Shown: positions 14,236 through 23,740, counted from the first letter of the stretch. The stretch is 64,000 nucleotides of DNA from Streptomyces katrae (GCF_000717655.1 NZ_JNZY01000004.1:124001-188000), one strand, 5' to 3'. The notes: a model not told the origin generated them from the letters alone. Program-made: numbers and translations.

Positions 14236-16050
14236 CTACGGCTTGCCGTGCGGGTGGACCACCATCGCCGAGCCCCCGCCCCGTCGGCTCGTCTCGGCGG
14301 CGGCCAGCCAGCGCCCGTCCGGGAGCCGCTGGACCCCGGTCGCCGCGCCGATCTCCGGGTTCTGCCGGAACCTCTGGCCCAGCGCCTCCAGCCCGGCCCG
14401 CAGCGGGCTGTTCCACAGGCCCGGCTCCAGCTCGGTGGTGGTCTGGTTGCGCTGGCTGGCCCGCGGCGCCGCGATGGCGTCGACCAGCGGCAGCCCCCGG
14501 TCCAGGTGTCCGATCAGGGTCTGCAGGACGGTGGTGATGATGGTGGCCCCGCCCGGGGAGCCCACCGCGAGCACCGGACGCCCGTGCTCCAGCACGATGG
14601 TCGGGGACATGGACGAGCGCGGCCGCTTGCCGGGGCCGGGCAGGTTCGGGTCCGGGACGCCGGGGGCCGCCGGGGCGAAGGAGAAGTCGGTCAGCTCGTT
14701 GTTCAGCAGGAACCCCCGGCCCGGGACGGTGATCGCGCTGCCGCCGGTGGACTCGATGGTCAGGGTGTACGAGACGACGTTGCCCCAGCGGTCGGCGACC
14801 GTCAGGTGCGTGGTGTTCTCCCCCTCGTAGGTGGTCGGGGCGGCTTGGCCCAAGCCGCCGCAGGCCGCCGGGTGACGCGGGTCGCCGGGGGCCAGCGGGC
14901 TGGTCAGCGTCCGGTCCGGGGCGATCAGGCAGCCGCGCGAGTCGGCGAACCGCTGCGAGAGCAGCTCCCGCGTGGGCACGTTCTCGGCGGCCGGGTCGCC
15001 GACCCAGCGGCCACGGTCGGCGAACGAGATCCGCGAGGCCTCGATGAACCGGTGCAGGTACTGGGTCTCGGACAGCTTCGACAGGTCGGTGCGCTCGAGG
15101 ATGTTGAGCGCCTCGCCGACGGTGGTGCCGCCCGAGGACGAGGGCGCCATGCTGTACACGTCGAGGCCCCGGTAGCTCACCTGGGTCGGGGCCTGGCGCT
15201 TGGTCTCGTACGCGCGCAGGTCGCCGGTGGTCAGATCTCCCGAGCGGACGATCCGGGTGGCGGCCGGGTCCACGGGGGGCTTGCGGACGGCCCGGACGAT
15301 GTCCTCGGCGATCGGGCCCCGGTAGAGCGCGCCCGTGCCCTTGCGGGCGAGTTCCGCGTACGTGGCCGCCAGGTCCGGGTTCTTGAAAGTGGAGCCGACC
15401 ACCGGCAGGGCGCCGCCCGGCAGGAAGAGCTTCCTGGTGTCCGGGAAGTCCTTGAAGCGGTCCTGGTTGAGCTCCGTCTGGGCCCGGAAGGTCGGGTCGA
15501 CGGTGAACCCGTCGCGCGCCAGCTTCTCGGCGGGCTTCAGGAGGTGGCCGAGCGGGCGCGTGCCCCAGGCGTCGAGGGCGCTCTTCCAGGTGGCCGGGGT
15601 GCCGGGGACGCCGACGGAGCGGCCGCTGGTCTGGCCCTGCTCGAAGGGGATGGGGACGCCGTTCTCCTGGAAGAGGCCGGCGGTGGCCGTGGCGGGGGCG
15701 GTCTCGCGGCCGTCGATGGTCTGCACCCGGCGGGACTTGGCGTCGTAGTAGACGAAGTAGCCGCCTCCGCCGATGCCGGCCGAGTACGGCTCGGTCACCC
15801 CGAGCGCGGCCGCGGTCGCGACGGCGGCGTCCACGGCGTTGCCGCCGGACCGCAGGACCGCGATGCCGGCGGCGGAGGCGTCGGCGTCGACACTGGCGAC
15901 GGCCCCGCCGTAGCCGGCGGCGACCGGGACCTTGGCGGGGTGGCCACCTCCGGACGCCGCCGCCTCGGACGGCGGGGCGGCGGCGCCGGTGGACACCAGC
16001 GCTCCGGCGAGGGCGACGAGCGCTAACTGACGTGTGGCGGAACGACGCAT
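14236..16050 (-). CDS. ggt: Gamma-glutamyltransferase (secreted)
   Basis: 604 aa with a cleavable signal peptide (hydrophobic 8-24, Ala-rich cleavage region near 30). The autoprocessing site and nucleophile are T413 in ENTTHLTVAD; the glutamate-binding SSMSP and GSPGG motifs follow. The proenzyme splits into large and small subunits and transfers or hydrolyses gamma-glutamyl groups of glutathione, glutamine or poly-glutamate outside the membrane. Codon 9 is TTA (16024-16026), placing translation under bldA, which would restrict it to late growth. Single gene; promoter in 16051-16164 not clearly seen. Confidence 0.92.
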   Translation of the reverse strand: MRRSATRQLALVALAGALVSTGAAAPPSEAAASGGGHPAKVPVAAGYGGAVASVDADASAAGIAVLRSGGNAVDAAVATAAALGVTEPYSAGIGGGGYFVYYDAKSRRVQTIDGRETAPATATAGLFQENGVPIPFEQGQTSGRSVGVPGTPATWKSALDAWGTRPLGHLLKPAEKLARDGFTVDPTFRAQTELNQDRFKDFPDTRKLFLPGGALPVVGSTFKNPDLAATYAELARKGTGALYRGPIAEDIVRAVRKPPVDPAATRIVRSGDLTTGDLRAYETKRQAPTQVSYRGLDVYSMAPSSSGGTTVGEALNILERTDLSKLSETQYLHRFIEASRISFADRGRWVGDPAAENVPTRELLSQRFADSRGCLIAPDRTLTSPLAPGDPRHPAACGGLGQAAPTTYEGENTTHLTVADRWGNVVSYTLTIESTGGSAITVPGRGFLLNNELTDFSFAPAAPGVPDPNLPGPGKRPRSSMSPTIVLEHGRPVLAVGSPGGATIITTVLQTLIGHLDRGLPLVDAIAAPRASQRNQTTTELEPGLWNSPLRAGLEALGQRFRQNPEIGAATGVQRLPDGRWLAAAETSRRGGGSAMVVHPHGKP

Positions 16051-16164
16051 CCGAACCTCCAGTCGACGGCCTGTCGGACCCCACCGGACAGGCCTGAACT
16101 CGGCACTTTAACTTCACCGCACCCCCCGCGTCAGGAAGACCCGGTGCGGGCTAGCATCCGGCCC

Positions 16165-16890
16165 ATGAACGAAGACGTGCGCAACATCGTGCTCGGCGTG
16201 GTGGCCACCGCCATCAGCGGCGGCTTCGGCTGGTTCACCCGGACCTATCTGTGGCGCCGTACGCTGCGCCGCAAGCAGGCCTTCTTCGGCCTGCCCACCG
16301 GCTCCGACTGCCTGTTCGTGGTCAACCGGCAGATGGGTGGCACCGAAGGGTCGGTGCACCGCAATGACGCGTTCGCGCTGCTGGAGATATCCGCCCTGAT
16401 CAAGGACTGCGGGGCCAATCTCCAGATCGTCTCCCACGACTCGGTCAGGCAAGGCTTCGGCGAGCGCGCCGAGTTCTGCGTGGGCGGGCCGGTGTCCAAT
16501 GCCCGGACGGCGGCGCACCTGGCCTCCATGCTGCCGGGCGTCCGTGTCGACGTGTCTACGGAGCCGGGTCCGGACCGCGGGGCGATCCGCGTCGGCGAGG
16601 AGACGTACCGCTGGCAGAAGGGCCAGATCGACCATGTGCTGCTGGCCCGGCTGACGACCGGACCCGGGAGCCGGCCGGTGTTCCTGGTCTCCGGGCAGAC
16701 CGCGATCAGCAACCAGGCGGGCGCCCGCTACCTGGCCCGCCACCACAAGGACCTGGCGCGCCGCTACCGCGGGGACTCCTTCTGCGTGGTGCTGAAGGTC
16801 AACAACTCCGACGCGTACGGCCCGGACGTGGTCGAACTGCTGGCGGACGTCACCCGGCCGGCCCGGACACCCGCAGCGGCAGCCGCGTGA
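16165..16890 (+). CDS. Hypothetical protein with N-terminal membrane anchor
   Basis: 241 aa from the ATG at 16165; a start seven codons upstream is possible. Residues 5-22 form one transmembrane segment (IVLGVVATAISGGFGW) followed by a positive stretch (RTYLWRRTLRRK), so the rest should be cytoplasmic. The soluble part has alternating strands and helices and contains DCLFVVNRQMGG, VDVSTEPGPDRG and VFLVSGQTAISNQAGARYLAR. I recognise it only as a conserved actinobacterial type without known role. Its last 41 bases overlap the convergent P450 gene. Confidence 0.65.
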   Translation: MNEDVRNIVLGVVATAISGGFGWFTRTYLWRRTLRRKQAFFGLPTGSDCLFVVNRQMGGTEGSVHRNDAFALLEISALIKDCGANLQIVSHDSVRQGFGERAEFCVGGPVSNARTAAHLASMLPGVRVDVSTEPGPDRGAIRVGEETYRWQKGQIDHVLLARLTTGPGSRPVFLVSGQTAISNQAGARYLARHHKDLARRYRGDSFCVVLKVNNSDAYGPDVVELLADVTRPARTPAAAAA

Positions 16891-18121
16891 TCCCGTTGAT
16901 GAAGTTCGACACCAGCCGGCGCGGCGGGCCCGCGAGTTCCGGGGCCGGCATGGCCGCGCGCCACTCCTCGTAGAGCACGCGCAGCTGGAGCCGGGCGAAG
17001 TGGGCGCCGAGGCAGACGTGCGGGCCGTCCCCGAAGGAGACGTGCGGGTTGGGCGTCCGGGCGAGGTCGAGGCGCCCGGGGTCGGTGAAGGCGCGCTCGT
17101 CGTGGTTGGCGGAGGCGTGGAAGACCACCACCTTGTCCCCGGCGCGGATCGGCTGCCCGGCGAGCTCGGTGTCGACGGCGGCCGTGCGGCGGAAGCTGAG
17201 CACCGGCGGCTGGACGCGCAGCAGTTCGTCCACCGCGGTGTGCAGCGGGGTCCGCCCCTCGGCGAGCAGCCGGTACGCGTCCGGGTCGCGGGCCAGGGCC
17301 AGCAGCCCGCCGGGGGCGGCGCTGCGAACGGTGTCGTTGCCGGCGACGGTGAGCAGGAAGAAGAACATCTCCAGTTCGGCCGGGTCCAGTCCGGCCTCGG
17401 CGAGCGCGGTCATGACGTCGTCGCCGGGGTGCGCGTGCTTGTGGGCCGCCAGTTCCCGGGCGTACGAGAACATCTCGCCGAGCAGCGCCGGGGAGCGCGG
17501 GTTGAGGGGCTTTCCGTCGGGGCCGCGCAGGGGCGCGGGCGCGTCCTCGGGGTCCTGGTAGCCGATGATCCGTACGGTCCACTCCAGCAGCAGGCCCCGG
17601 TCGGCGGCCGGGACGCCCAGCAGGTCGGTCAGGTTGAGCAGCGCGTACTCGTCGGTGACCGTGCGGACCAGGTCGGCGGCGCCGTCCTCGGCCTTCGCGC
17701 GGGCGGTGGCGAGCAGGGTGCGGGCCCGTTCGCGGACCCGGCCGGCGAAGGCGTCGACACGGGCGGGGGTGAAGGCGCGGGAGACCAGCCGGCGCAGCCG
17801 CCCGTGGTCGCCGGCGCTGCGGCGCGGGTCCTGGTTGAGCATGGTGCGCCGCAGGAACGGCAGGTCGGCCGGGTCGGGGTCGCGGATCTGCGTCGCGCCG
17901 AGCCAGGAGGAGTACGTGGCGTGGTCGCGCAGCACCCTGACCACGTCGGCGTGCCGGGTGACGGCCCAGAAGCCGGGGCCGGCGGGCCAGCCCTGGATCT
18001 CCGGCTCGGCCTGCCAGGCGACCGGGTGCCGGTCCCGCAGCAGCCGGTAGCTCTCGTACGGGATCCCGGCGCCGTAGATCCGGGGGTCGAAGACGTCGGG
18101 CACGTACGCGGCGGGATCCAT
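16850..18121 (-). CDS. Cytochrome P450
   Basis: 423 aa soluble bacterial P450. Heme-ligand cysteine C370 in FGDGPHVCLGAHFA, ExxR in the K helix (DELLR), and I-helix AGNDTVRSA, where Asn-Asp replaces the more usual His/Glu-Thr. That AGND motif is typical of the CYP124/125/142-like steroid/lipid-tail hydroxylase lineage and relatives. The ATG at 18121 opens MDPAAYVPDVFDP. Redox partners are not encoded next to it. Substrate unknown; no biosynthetic neighbours. Confidence 0.88.
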   Translation of the reverse strand: MDPAAYVPDVFDPRIYGAGIPYESYRLLRDRHPVAWQAEPEIQGWPAGPGFWAVTRHADVVRVLRDHATYSSWLGATQIRDPDPADLPFLRRTMLNQDPRRSAGDHGRLRRLVSRAFTPARVDAFAGRVRERARTLLATARAKAEDGAADLVRTVTDEYALLNLTDLLGVPAADRGLLLEWTVRIIGYQDPEDAPAPLRGPDGKPLNPRSPALLGEMFSYARELAAHKHAHPGDDVMTALAEAGLDPAELEMFFFLLTVAGNDTVRSAAPGGLLALARDPDAYRLLAEGRTPLHTAVDELLRVQPPVLSFRRTAAVDTELAGQPIRAGDKVVVFHASANHDERAFTDPGRLDLARTPNPHVSFGDGPHVCLGAHFARLQLRVLYEEWRAAMPAPELAGPPRRLVSNFINGITRLPLRVSGPAG

Positions 18122-18187
18122 GGGGCCACGGTGGCGGGAGTACCGGCCGTCCCGCAAGGGGTGATCGGTTCCCGAGGTGGCAGCGGG

Positions 18188-18697
18188 TCAGTTCCCGAGG
18201 TTGCAGTGGGCGGGTGCGGCCGAGGTGTCCGGGCCGCGCAGGACCACCGCGTACCGCGGGTCGACGGAGGCCGCCGTGCAGACGAGCTGACGGCGGGCCG
18301 TCTCGGACAGGCCCGCGACCGCGAACGGCAGCCGGACCTCCATGGTCTCCTCGGACACGATGCTCGACGAGAGGCCGAAGGGGGGCTTCCTGTCGGCCGG
18401 CGCGGGCACCCGGGTCTCCAGGCCTGCGGCCTTCTCCTTGTCGAGGGGGCCGATGAGCAGCCGCATGAGGACGGATACCGGCGACTCCGCGGGCTGCTCC
18501 CGCTCGGGTACGGGGAAGAGCCGCCCGTCGGACGTCACGAAGTACACCGTCCCCTTGGTGTGGGGGTCGGGAAAGACCACCTTCGCGGCGTCGCCGCTCT
18601 CGATGACCCCGGTGGGCTTGATCCCGCAGCCGGTGAGCAGCAGTCCGCCCAGCAGCAGGGCGGCGCCGGCGGCCGCGGCCGTCCGTACCCGGGTCAT
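18188..18697 (-). CDS. Lipoprotein, GerMN-like
   Basis: 169 aa with a lipoprotein signal ending LLTGC (C24). The body, with KGTVYFVTSDGRLFPVPE, a run of SPVSVLMRLLIGP and SSIVSEETMEVRLP, resembles the GerMN / LpqB-N type beta-rich domain. Its ATG overlaps the stop of the histidine kinase gene (ATGA), so it is translated with the two-component system. Lipoproteins linked to sensors (CseA, LpqB) usually tune the kinase from outside the membrane; that is the likely role here. Confidence 0.75.
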   Translation of the reverse strand: MTRVRTAAAAGAALLLGGLLLTGCGIKPTGVIESGDAAKVVFPDPHTKGTVYFVTSDGRLFPVPEREQPAESPVSVLMRLLIGPLDKEKAAGLETRVPAPADRKPPFGLSSSIVSEETMEVRLPFAVAGLSETARRQLVCTAASVDPRYAVVLRGPDTSAAPAHCNLGN

Positions 18698-20136
18698 GCG
18701 CCGGCCTCGAGGGGCATGTCGAGGGTGAACACCGCTCCCCCGGTGGGTCCGTTCGCGGCGCGCAGGGTACCGCCGTGCAGCCGGACGTTCTCCAGGCTGA
18801 TGGCGAGGCCGAGGCCGCTGCCCGCGGAGCGGGTACGGGCGGCGTCGGCCTTGAAGAACCGGTCGAAGATGTGCGGCAGCACGTCGGGGGCGATGCCGGG
18901 CCCGCTGTCGGCGACTTCGATCAGGAGCCGGGGGCCGCCGGGCCGCCGTTCGGTGCGCACACCGACGTGGACCGGGGCGCCGCCGTGCCTGAGGGCGTTG
19001 CCGACGAGGTTGGCGAGGACCACGTCGAAGCGGCGCGGGTCGAGCCGGGCGCGGACCTGCCGCGGCAGGTCGGTGACCACCCGCTCGTCGTCCCAGTGGC
19101 GGAGCTCGAGGGTCTTGCGCACGGCCTCGGCGATGTCCACGTCGTCGAGGTTGAGCTCGGCGGCGCGGGCGTCGAAGCGGGAGATCTCCATGAGGTCCTC
19201 GACGAGGACGGCGAGCTTGCCGGTTTCGGCGCTGACCAGGCGCACGGCGGCGGCCGTGTCGGGGTCCAGCCGCTCGGCGTCCTCGTCCAGGACCTCGGTG
19301 ACGGCGAGCATCCCCGACAGCGGGGTGCGCAGCTCGTGGGAGACGTCGGAGGCGAAGCGGCGGGCCCGGATCTCGGCCTCCCGCAGTTCGTTCACGGACT
19401 GTTCGAGGGCGCGGGCGGTCTCGTTGAAGGTACGGGCGAGTCCGGCGAGTTCGTCGGCGCCGCGGACCTCGATGCGGGTGTCGAGGCGGCCGCGGCCCAG
19501 GTGCTGGGCGGCGCGCCGCATGTCCCGTACGGGGCGCAGCACGCTGCGCGCGGCGAGCAGGGCGGGGACGACGGCGATGGCCAGGCCGGGGACGGCGCCG
19601 CGTTTGGCGGCTTCGACCATGGCCTCGACCGTCTTCCCCTCGGTGGTCAGGCGCATCGTCGCGAAGATGACCAGGCCGGTGGGTTCCCGGGTCTCGTTGT
19701 GGAGGAAGACGGCCGGCATGCCGACGGTGAGGTAGGGGGTGCCGGAGGCGTCGGTCACGCGCTGGAAGGCGCCGTGCGGATGGGCCGTCACCTGGCGGCG
19801 GAGCTGCTCGGTCACGACGGTGGAGGTGGGCGCGGTGGTGCTGGAGGCCCGCAGGGTGCCGTACTCGGCGAAGACGTTCCACGGATTCGGTTTGCCCTTT
19901 TTGCCCACCTCGTTGACGATGCGCTGGAGCTGCGCCTGGTCCAGCGGCAGGTCGAGGGGCTGGCTGCCCACGAGGTCGCGCAGGGTGATGACCGCGGTGT
20001 CCTGGCTCTGCTTGAGGACCGCCGTGCGGGCCTGCTGGTAGGTCAGCGCGGCCGTGGTCACCGCGCTGATCGCGGCGACCAGCAGGAAGGCCGCGATCAG
20101 CCGGGTGCGCAGCCCGAGCGGCGCGATGCGCCTCAC
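18694..20136 (-). CDS. Sensor histidine kinase (HisKA type)
   Basis: 480 aa from the GTG at 20136, which overlaps the response regulator stop. Transmembrane helix at 13-32, an extracytoplasmic sensor of about 150 residues, a second helix near 180-200, HAMP (about 200-250), the H-box with H267 (DVSHELRTPLSG), then N (NLVGNALRHGG), G1 (DSGPGI), F (IFDRFFKA) and G2 (GSGLGLAIS) boxes. Signal unknown. Its position behind femX-murJ and before a surface lipoprotein points to cell-envelope sensing. Confidence 0.9.
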   Translation of the reverse strand: MRRIAPLGLRTRLIAAFLLVAAISAVTTAALTYQQARTAVLKQSQDTAVITLRDLVGSQPLDLPLDQAQLQRIVNEVGKKGKPNPWNVFAEYGTLRASSTTAPTSTVVTEQLRRQVTAHPHGAFQRVTDASGTPYLTVGMPAVFLHNETREPTGLVIFATMRLTTEGKTVEAMVEAAKRGAVPGLAIAVVPALLAARSVLRPVRDMRRAAQHLGRGRLDTRIEVRGADELAGLARTFNETARALEQSVNELREAEIRARRFASDVSHELRTPLSGMLAVTEVLDEDAERLDPDTAAAVRLVSAETGKLAVLVEDLMEISRFDARAAELNLDDVDIAEAVRKTLELRHWDDERVVTDLPRQVRARLDPRRFDVVLANLVGNALRHGGAPVHVGVRTERRPGGPRLLIEVADSGPGIAPDVLPHIFDRFFKADAARTRSAGSGLGLAISLENVRLHGGTLRAANGPTGGAVFTLDMPLEAGA

Positions 20137-20816
20137 AGCGGTCCGAAGCGGTAGCCGAAGCCGCGCACGGTCTGGATGTAGCGGGGGCTGGCGTCGGGGT
20201 CCTCGACCTTGGTGCGCAGCCGGCGTACGCAGGCGTCCACGAGCCGCGCGTCGGCGTGGTAGCTGTGGTCCCACACGTACTCGAGGAGCTGTTGGCGGGA
20301 GAAGACCTGCTCCGGGGAGGCGGACAGGTGCAGCAGGAGTTTGATCTCGCTGGGGGCGAGGGGGACGCGTTCGCCGTTCTTGGCGACGGTCAGGCCGGCG
20401 CGGTCGATGGCGAGCTCGCCGTGGAACTCGACCTCGGGACGGCTGCCCGAAGGGGCGCCGAGCCGGCGCAGCACGGCCTTGATGCGGGCCTCGATGACCT
20501 CGGTGCGGGCGGGTTTGACGATGTAGTCGTCGGCGCCGGCCTCGAGGCCGACGACTATGTCGAAATCGTCGCCGCGGGCGGTCAGCATGATGATCGGGAG
20601 CTGGCTGGTCTCGCGGATGCGGCGGCAGACCTGTACGCCGTTCATCCCGGGCAGCATGAGGTCGAGGAGCACCAGCTCCGGAAGGAAGCTGCCCATCAGC
20701 GCGAGGCCCGCCTCGCCGGTCTCGGCGGCGCTCACCTCGTGACCGCGGCGGCGCAGGCCGAGGCCCACTCCTTCCCTGACGGAAGGGTCGTCCTCGATCA
20801 GCAGTACGCGTGGCAT
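20133..20816 (-). CDS. OmpR-family response regulator
   Basis: 227 aa from the ATG at 20816 (a TTG five codons upstream is an alternative). Receiver domain with acidic pair EDD, phosphoacceptor D52 (LLDLMLPG) and K in DDYIVKPA, followed by a winged-helix domain ending in RGFGYRFGPL. Starts 40 bases after murJ ends, so it may be transcribed from the femX promoter as well as its own. Confidence 0.92.
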   Translation of the reverse strand: MPRVLLIEDDPSVREGVGLGLRRRGHEVSAAETGEAGLALMGSFLPELVLLDLMLPGMNGVQVCRRIRETSQLPIIMLTARGDDFDIVVGLEAGADDYIVKPARTEVIEARIKAVLRRLGAPSGSRPEVEFHGELAIDRAGLTVAKNGERVPLAPSEIKLLLHLSASPEQVFSRQQLLEYVWDHSYHADARLVDACVRRLRTKVEDPDASPRYIQTVRGFGYRFGPL

Positions 20817-20855
20817 CCGGTCATTGTCCAAGGTGGTTGAGGGCTTGCTCTCCTG

Positions 20856-22574
20856 CTAACGGCCGATTTTCCGCCGCAGGGAGTCCAGCAGGTCGGTGAT
20901 TTCCGTGAGGCGCAGCGGCCTGGCGAGCAGGACGACGACGAGCGCGAGGGCCGCGGTTCCCGCGCCGACCGCGGCGAAGTCGCCGAGGCCGTCGGCGGCC
21001 CGGGCGGCCGCGTATGCGGCAGCGGCCGCCGGCAGGCAGGCGGCCAGCAGCCGCAGGTGGGTGCGGACCGCGGTGGTGCGTCGCTCGGTACGGGTTCCCG
21101 CGCGCGGGCCGAGCCGCCGGGCGAGGGTGTACGCGGTGACCGCGAGGCCCGCGAACAGTGCGACGGAGTAGGCGCAGGCCATGCCGGTGACGGCCCAGCG
21201 CGGCGGCAGCAGCAGGTACGCGGTGAGCGACAGCCCGCCGTTCAGGGCGGCGATGACCAGGTTCAGGAAGAACGGGGTCCGGGTGTCGGAGAGGGCGTAG
21301 AACCCGCGCGAGAGGACGTACTGGCCGGAGAAGGCGATCAGGCCGGGCGCGAAGGCCATCAGCATGCCGGCCATCGCGTCGGTGTCGGCGGCGGTGGTGC
21401 GCCCGTACCCGAAGACGCTGCCCATCACCCACGGGGCGAGGGCGAGGAACACGAAGGTGGCGGGGACGACCAGGGCCGCGCTGGAGCGCAGCGCGTACGA
21501 GACGTCCCGGCGGACCGAGGCGAGGTCGCCGTCGGAGGCGGCACCGCTCATCCGTGGCATCAGGGCGGTGACCAGGGAGACGGTGATGATGCCCTGCGGG
21601 ACGATCCACAGCTGGTAGGCGTTGCTGTAGGCCGTGTAGCCGGCGCCTCCCGCGAGGCCGGCATCCACGGCGCGCTGGCCGGTGGCGGTGGAGAGCCGGG
21701 TCACGACCCAGTAGCCGATCTGGTTGGTGAAGACCAGCATGACCAGCCAGCCCGCGTTGCGCAGCGGGCGGGCGAGGCCGCTGCCGCGCCAGTCGAACCG
21801 GGGGCGCCAGCGGAAGCGGGCGGCGCGCAGCGAGGGGACCAGGGCGAGGGCCTGGATGACGATGCCGGCGGTGGTGCCGAGGCCGAGGAGGCGGGTCTCG
21901 CCGGCCGTCAGGCCGTCCGCACCTCCTTGACCGCCCCGGGAGACCACGAGGAACAGCCCGAAGACGCCGATGATCACGATGTTGTTGAGGACCGGGGTCC
22001 ACATCATCGCGCCGAACCTGCCGCGCGCGTTCAGCACCTGGCCGAGCAGGGTGAACAGCCCGTAGAAGAGGATCTGCGGGAGGCAGTAGCGGGCCAGGGC
22101 CACGGTGGTGCTCGCCTGGCTCCCGGTGTAGTCGGTGTACGCCGAGACGATGAGCGGGGCCGCGAGGACCGCGGCGGCGGTGAGCACGACCAGGGCGGTG
22201 GTGCAGGCGGTCAGCAGCCGGTCGGTGTAGGCGGCCCCGCCGTCCTGGTGCTCCTTGGCCGCCCGGACCAGCTCGGGCACGAAGACGGCGTTGAGCGCGC
22301 CGCCGATGAGCAGCATGTACAGGATGTTCGGGACGGTGTTGGAGACGGCGTAGCTGTCCCCGAGCAGCCCGGTGCCGAGCGCGGCGACGACGACGGCGGA
22401 GCGGACGAAGCCGGTGGCGCGGGAGACGATCGAGCCGGCCGCCATGAGCGCACCGCTGCGCAGCACGGACGCCTTCCCCGGTGCCGGCTCCGCGGTGCCT
22501 TCGGCGGACGTGCGTTCGGCGGACGTGCCCTCGGCGGACGGACCGTTCGGCGGTCTGGTGTCGGTGGCCGTCAC
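20856..22574 (-). CDS. murJ: Lipid II flippase MurJ (MviN family)
   Basis: 572 aa, about 14 transmembrane helices, beginning after a short disordered Ser/Thr/Pro N-terminus with a repeated SAEGTSAER-like unit. Conserved blocks: SRATGFVRSAVVVAALG, NILYMLLIGGALNAVFVPEL, RFGAMMWTPVLNNIV and GYTAYSNAYQLWIVPQGI. It flips lipid II across the membrane. The GTG start at 22574 overlaps the femX stop (GTGA). Streptomyces has another MurJ near the origin-proximal rnpA region in many species, so this may be a paralogue; not decidable here. Confidence 0.9.
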   Translation of the reverse strand: MTATDTRPPNGPSAEGTSAERTSAEGTAEPAPGKASVLRSGALMAAGSIVSRATGFVRSAVVVAALGTGLLGDSYAVSNTVPNILYMLLIGGALNAVFVPELVRAAKEHQDGGAAYTDRLLTACTTALVVLTAAAVLAAPLIVSAYTDYTGSQASTTVALARYCLPQILFYGLFTLLGQVLNARGRFGAMMWTPVLNNIVIIGVFGLFLVVSRGGQGGADGLTAGETRLLGLGTTAGIVIQALALVPSLRAARFRWRPRFDWRGSGLARPLRNAGWLVMLVFTNQIGYWVVTRLSTATGQRAVDAGLAGGAGYTAYSNAYQLWIVPQGIITVSLVTALMPRMSGAASDGDLASVRRDVSYALRSSAALVVPATFVFLALAPWVMGSVFGYGRTTAADTDAMAGMLMAFAPGLIAFSGQYVLSRGFYALSDTRTPFFLNLVIAALNGGLSLTAYLLLPPRWAVTGMACAYSVALFAGLAVTAYTLARRLGPRAGTRTERRTTAVRTHLRLLAACLPAAAAAYAAARAADGLGDFAAVGAGTAALALVVVLLARPLRLTEITDLLDSLRRKIGR

Positions 22575-23740
22575 CGGCGGGCCAGGTAGGCCTGGAACGC
22601 CTTGTGGAGCGCCGTGTTGGCGTATCCGTCCATCGGGGTCTCCCACTCGCCGAGCGTTTCGACGACCTGCCCGCCGGTGCCGAGCTTCCAGCGCAGCAGC
22701 CCGAAAGTACGTTCGTCGGGGTCAAGGGTGGAGGGTACCCCGCGCATGTCGTATTCGTCCGCTCCGAGGATGTGGGCGTCCCGCATCATGCGCCACTGCA
22801 GGGCGTTGCTGGGGCGGACCTCGCGGCGGTGGTCGGCGGAGGCGCCGGTCTGGTACCAGACCCGGCGCCCGGCCACGATCATGGTGTGCGCGGCGAGGAT
22901 CTCGCCCTGGTGGATGCCCAGGTAGAGGCGCATCCGCCCGGGCGACTCGGCGTTGAGGACCTCGTACTGCTGCTGGTAGTACGCGAGTGAGCGGCCGAGC
23001 CGGAAGCCGTCGCGCTCCTCGGTGATGCGCAGCAGCCGGTAGAACTCGGGCAGGTCGGCGGCGGTGCCGAGGATCGTCTCCACGCCGCACTTCTCGGCCT
23101 TGCGCACGTTGCGCCGCCACTCCTGGTTGAGGCCCGACCACAGCTCGTCGACGGAGCGGCCGGCGAGGGGCACGCGGAAGACGTGACGCGGCTGGGCGTC
23201 GCCGTCGTCCTCGCCGCCGCAGCGCTTCCAGCCGCGGGTGCGCAGCCGGTCGGCGAGGGCGGCGCCGACGGGGTCGACCTCGGTGGCGAGCACGTCGGAG
23301 ATCTGCCGGCCCGCTCCGGTGCCCGACTTGACGGCGGCGGCGTCCCAGCGGCGGTAGGCGGGCGTGGGCCCGATCCGGACGGCGAAGGCGCCGGCCGCGC
23401 GCAGATGGCGCTTGAAGGGCTCCAGCCACCGGTCGACGTCGGGGTCGGACCAGTCCGCGACGGGCCCCTCGGGGAGGTAGGCGAAGTATTTGCGGGTGCC
23501 CGGGAATTGGCGGTACAGGACCTGTCCGGCACCGGCTATTTCCCCGTCGGGGTAGTGCCATCCGACCCTTTCCGAGCGCCAAAGGTCCTTCACCCCGGCC
23601 CAGGACGGGTACTGGAGAAAGCTCGCGTTCCGGTTCTTGGAAAGGAAGGCCTGGTATTCCGGAACGGACAGCGGACGCACGCTCAGCTCCTGGTCCGGGG
23701 ACTGGTGTCGCTGGGCGGGGGTCACGAGCAGTGCGCACAC
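22571..23740 (-). CDS. femX: FemABX-family peptidoglycan interpeptide bridge aminoacyltransferase (FemX-like)
   Basis: 389 aa from the GTG at 23740, with AGGAAGG ten bases upstream; internal starts are possible. Two GNAT-fold halves typical of FemX: NASFLQYPSWAGVK near the start, WSGLNQEWRRNVRKAEKCGVE as the junction, then VWYQTGASADHRREVRPSNALQWRMM. In Streptomyces FemX adds the first (glycine) residue to the L,L-diaminopimelate of lipid II from tRNA. It shares an operon with murJ, so a lipid II modifier and flippase are produced together with a two-component system. Confidence 0.88.
   Translation of the reverse strand: MCALLVTPAQRHQSPDQELSVRPLSVPEYQAFLSKNRNASFLQYPSWAGVKDLWRSERVGWHYPDGEIAGAGQVLYRQFPGTRKYFAYLPEGPVADWSDPDVDRWLEPFKRHLRAAGAFAVRIGPTPAYRRWDAAAVKSGTGAGRQISDVLATEVDPVGAALADRLRTRGWKRCGGEDDGDAQPRHVFRVPLAGRSVDELWSGLNQEWRRNVRKAEKCGVETILGTAADLPEFYRLLRITEERDGFRLGRSLAYYQQQYEVLNAESPGRMRLYLGIHQGEILAAHTMIVAGRRVWYQTGASADHRREVRPSNALQWRMMRDAHILGADEYDMRGVPSTLDPDERTFGLLRWKLGTGGQVVETLGEWETPMDGYANTALHKAFQAYLARR

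Noticed and set aside
17000..19735. 911-codon open frame on the plus strand
   Set aside because: Runs antisense through P450, lipoprotein and kinase genes; composition typical of a shadow frame.
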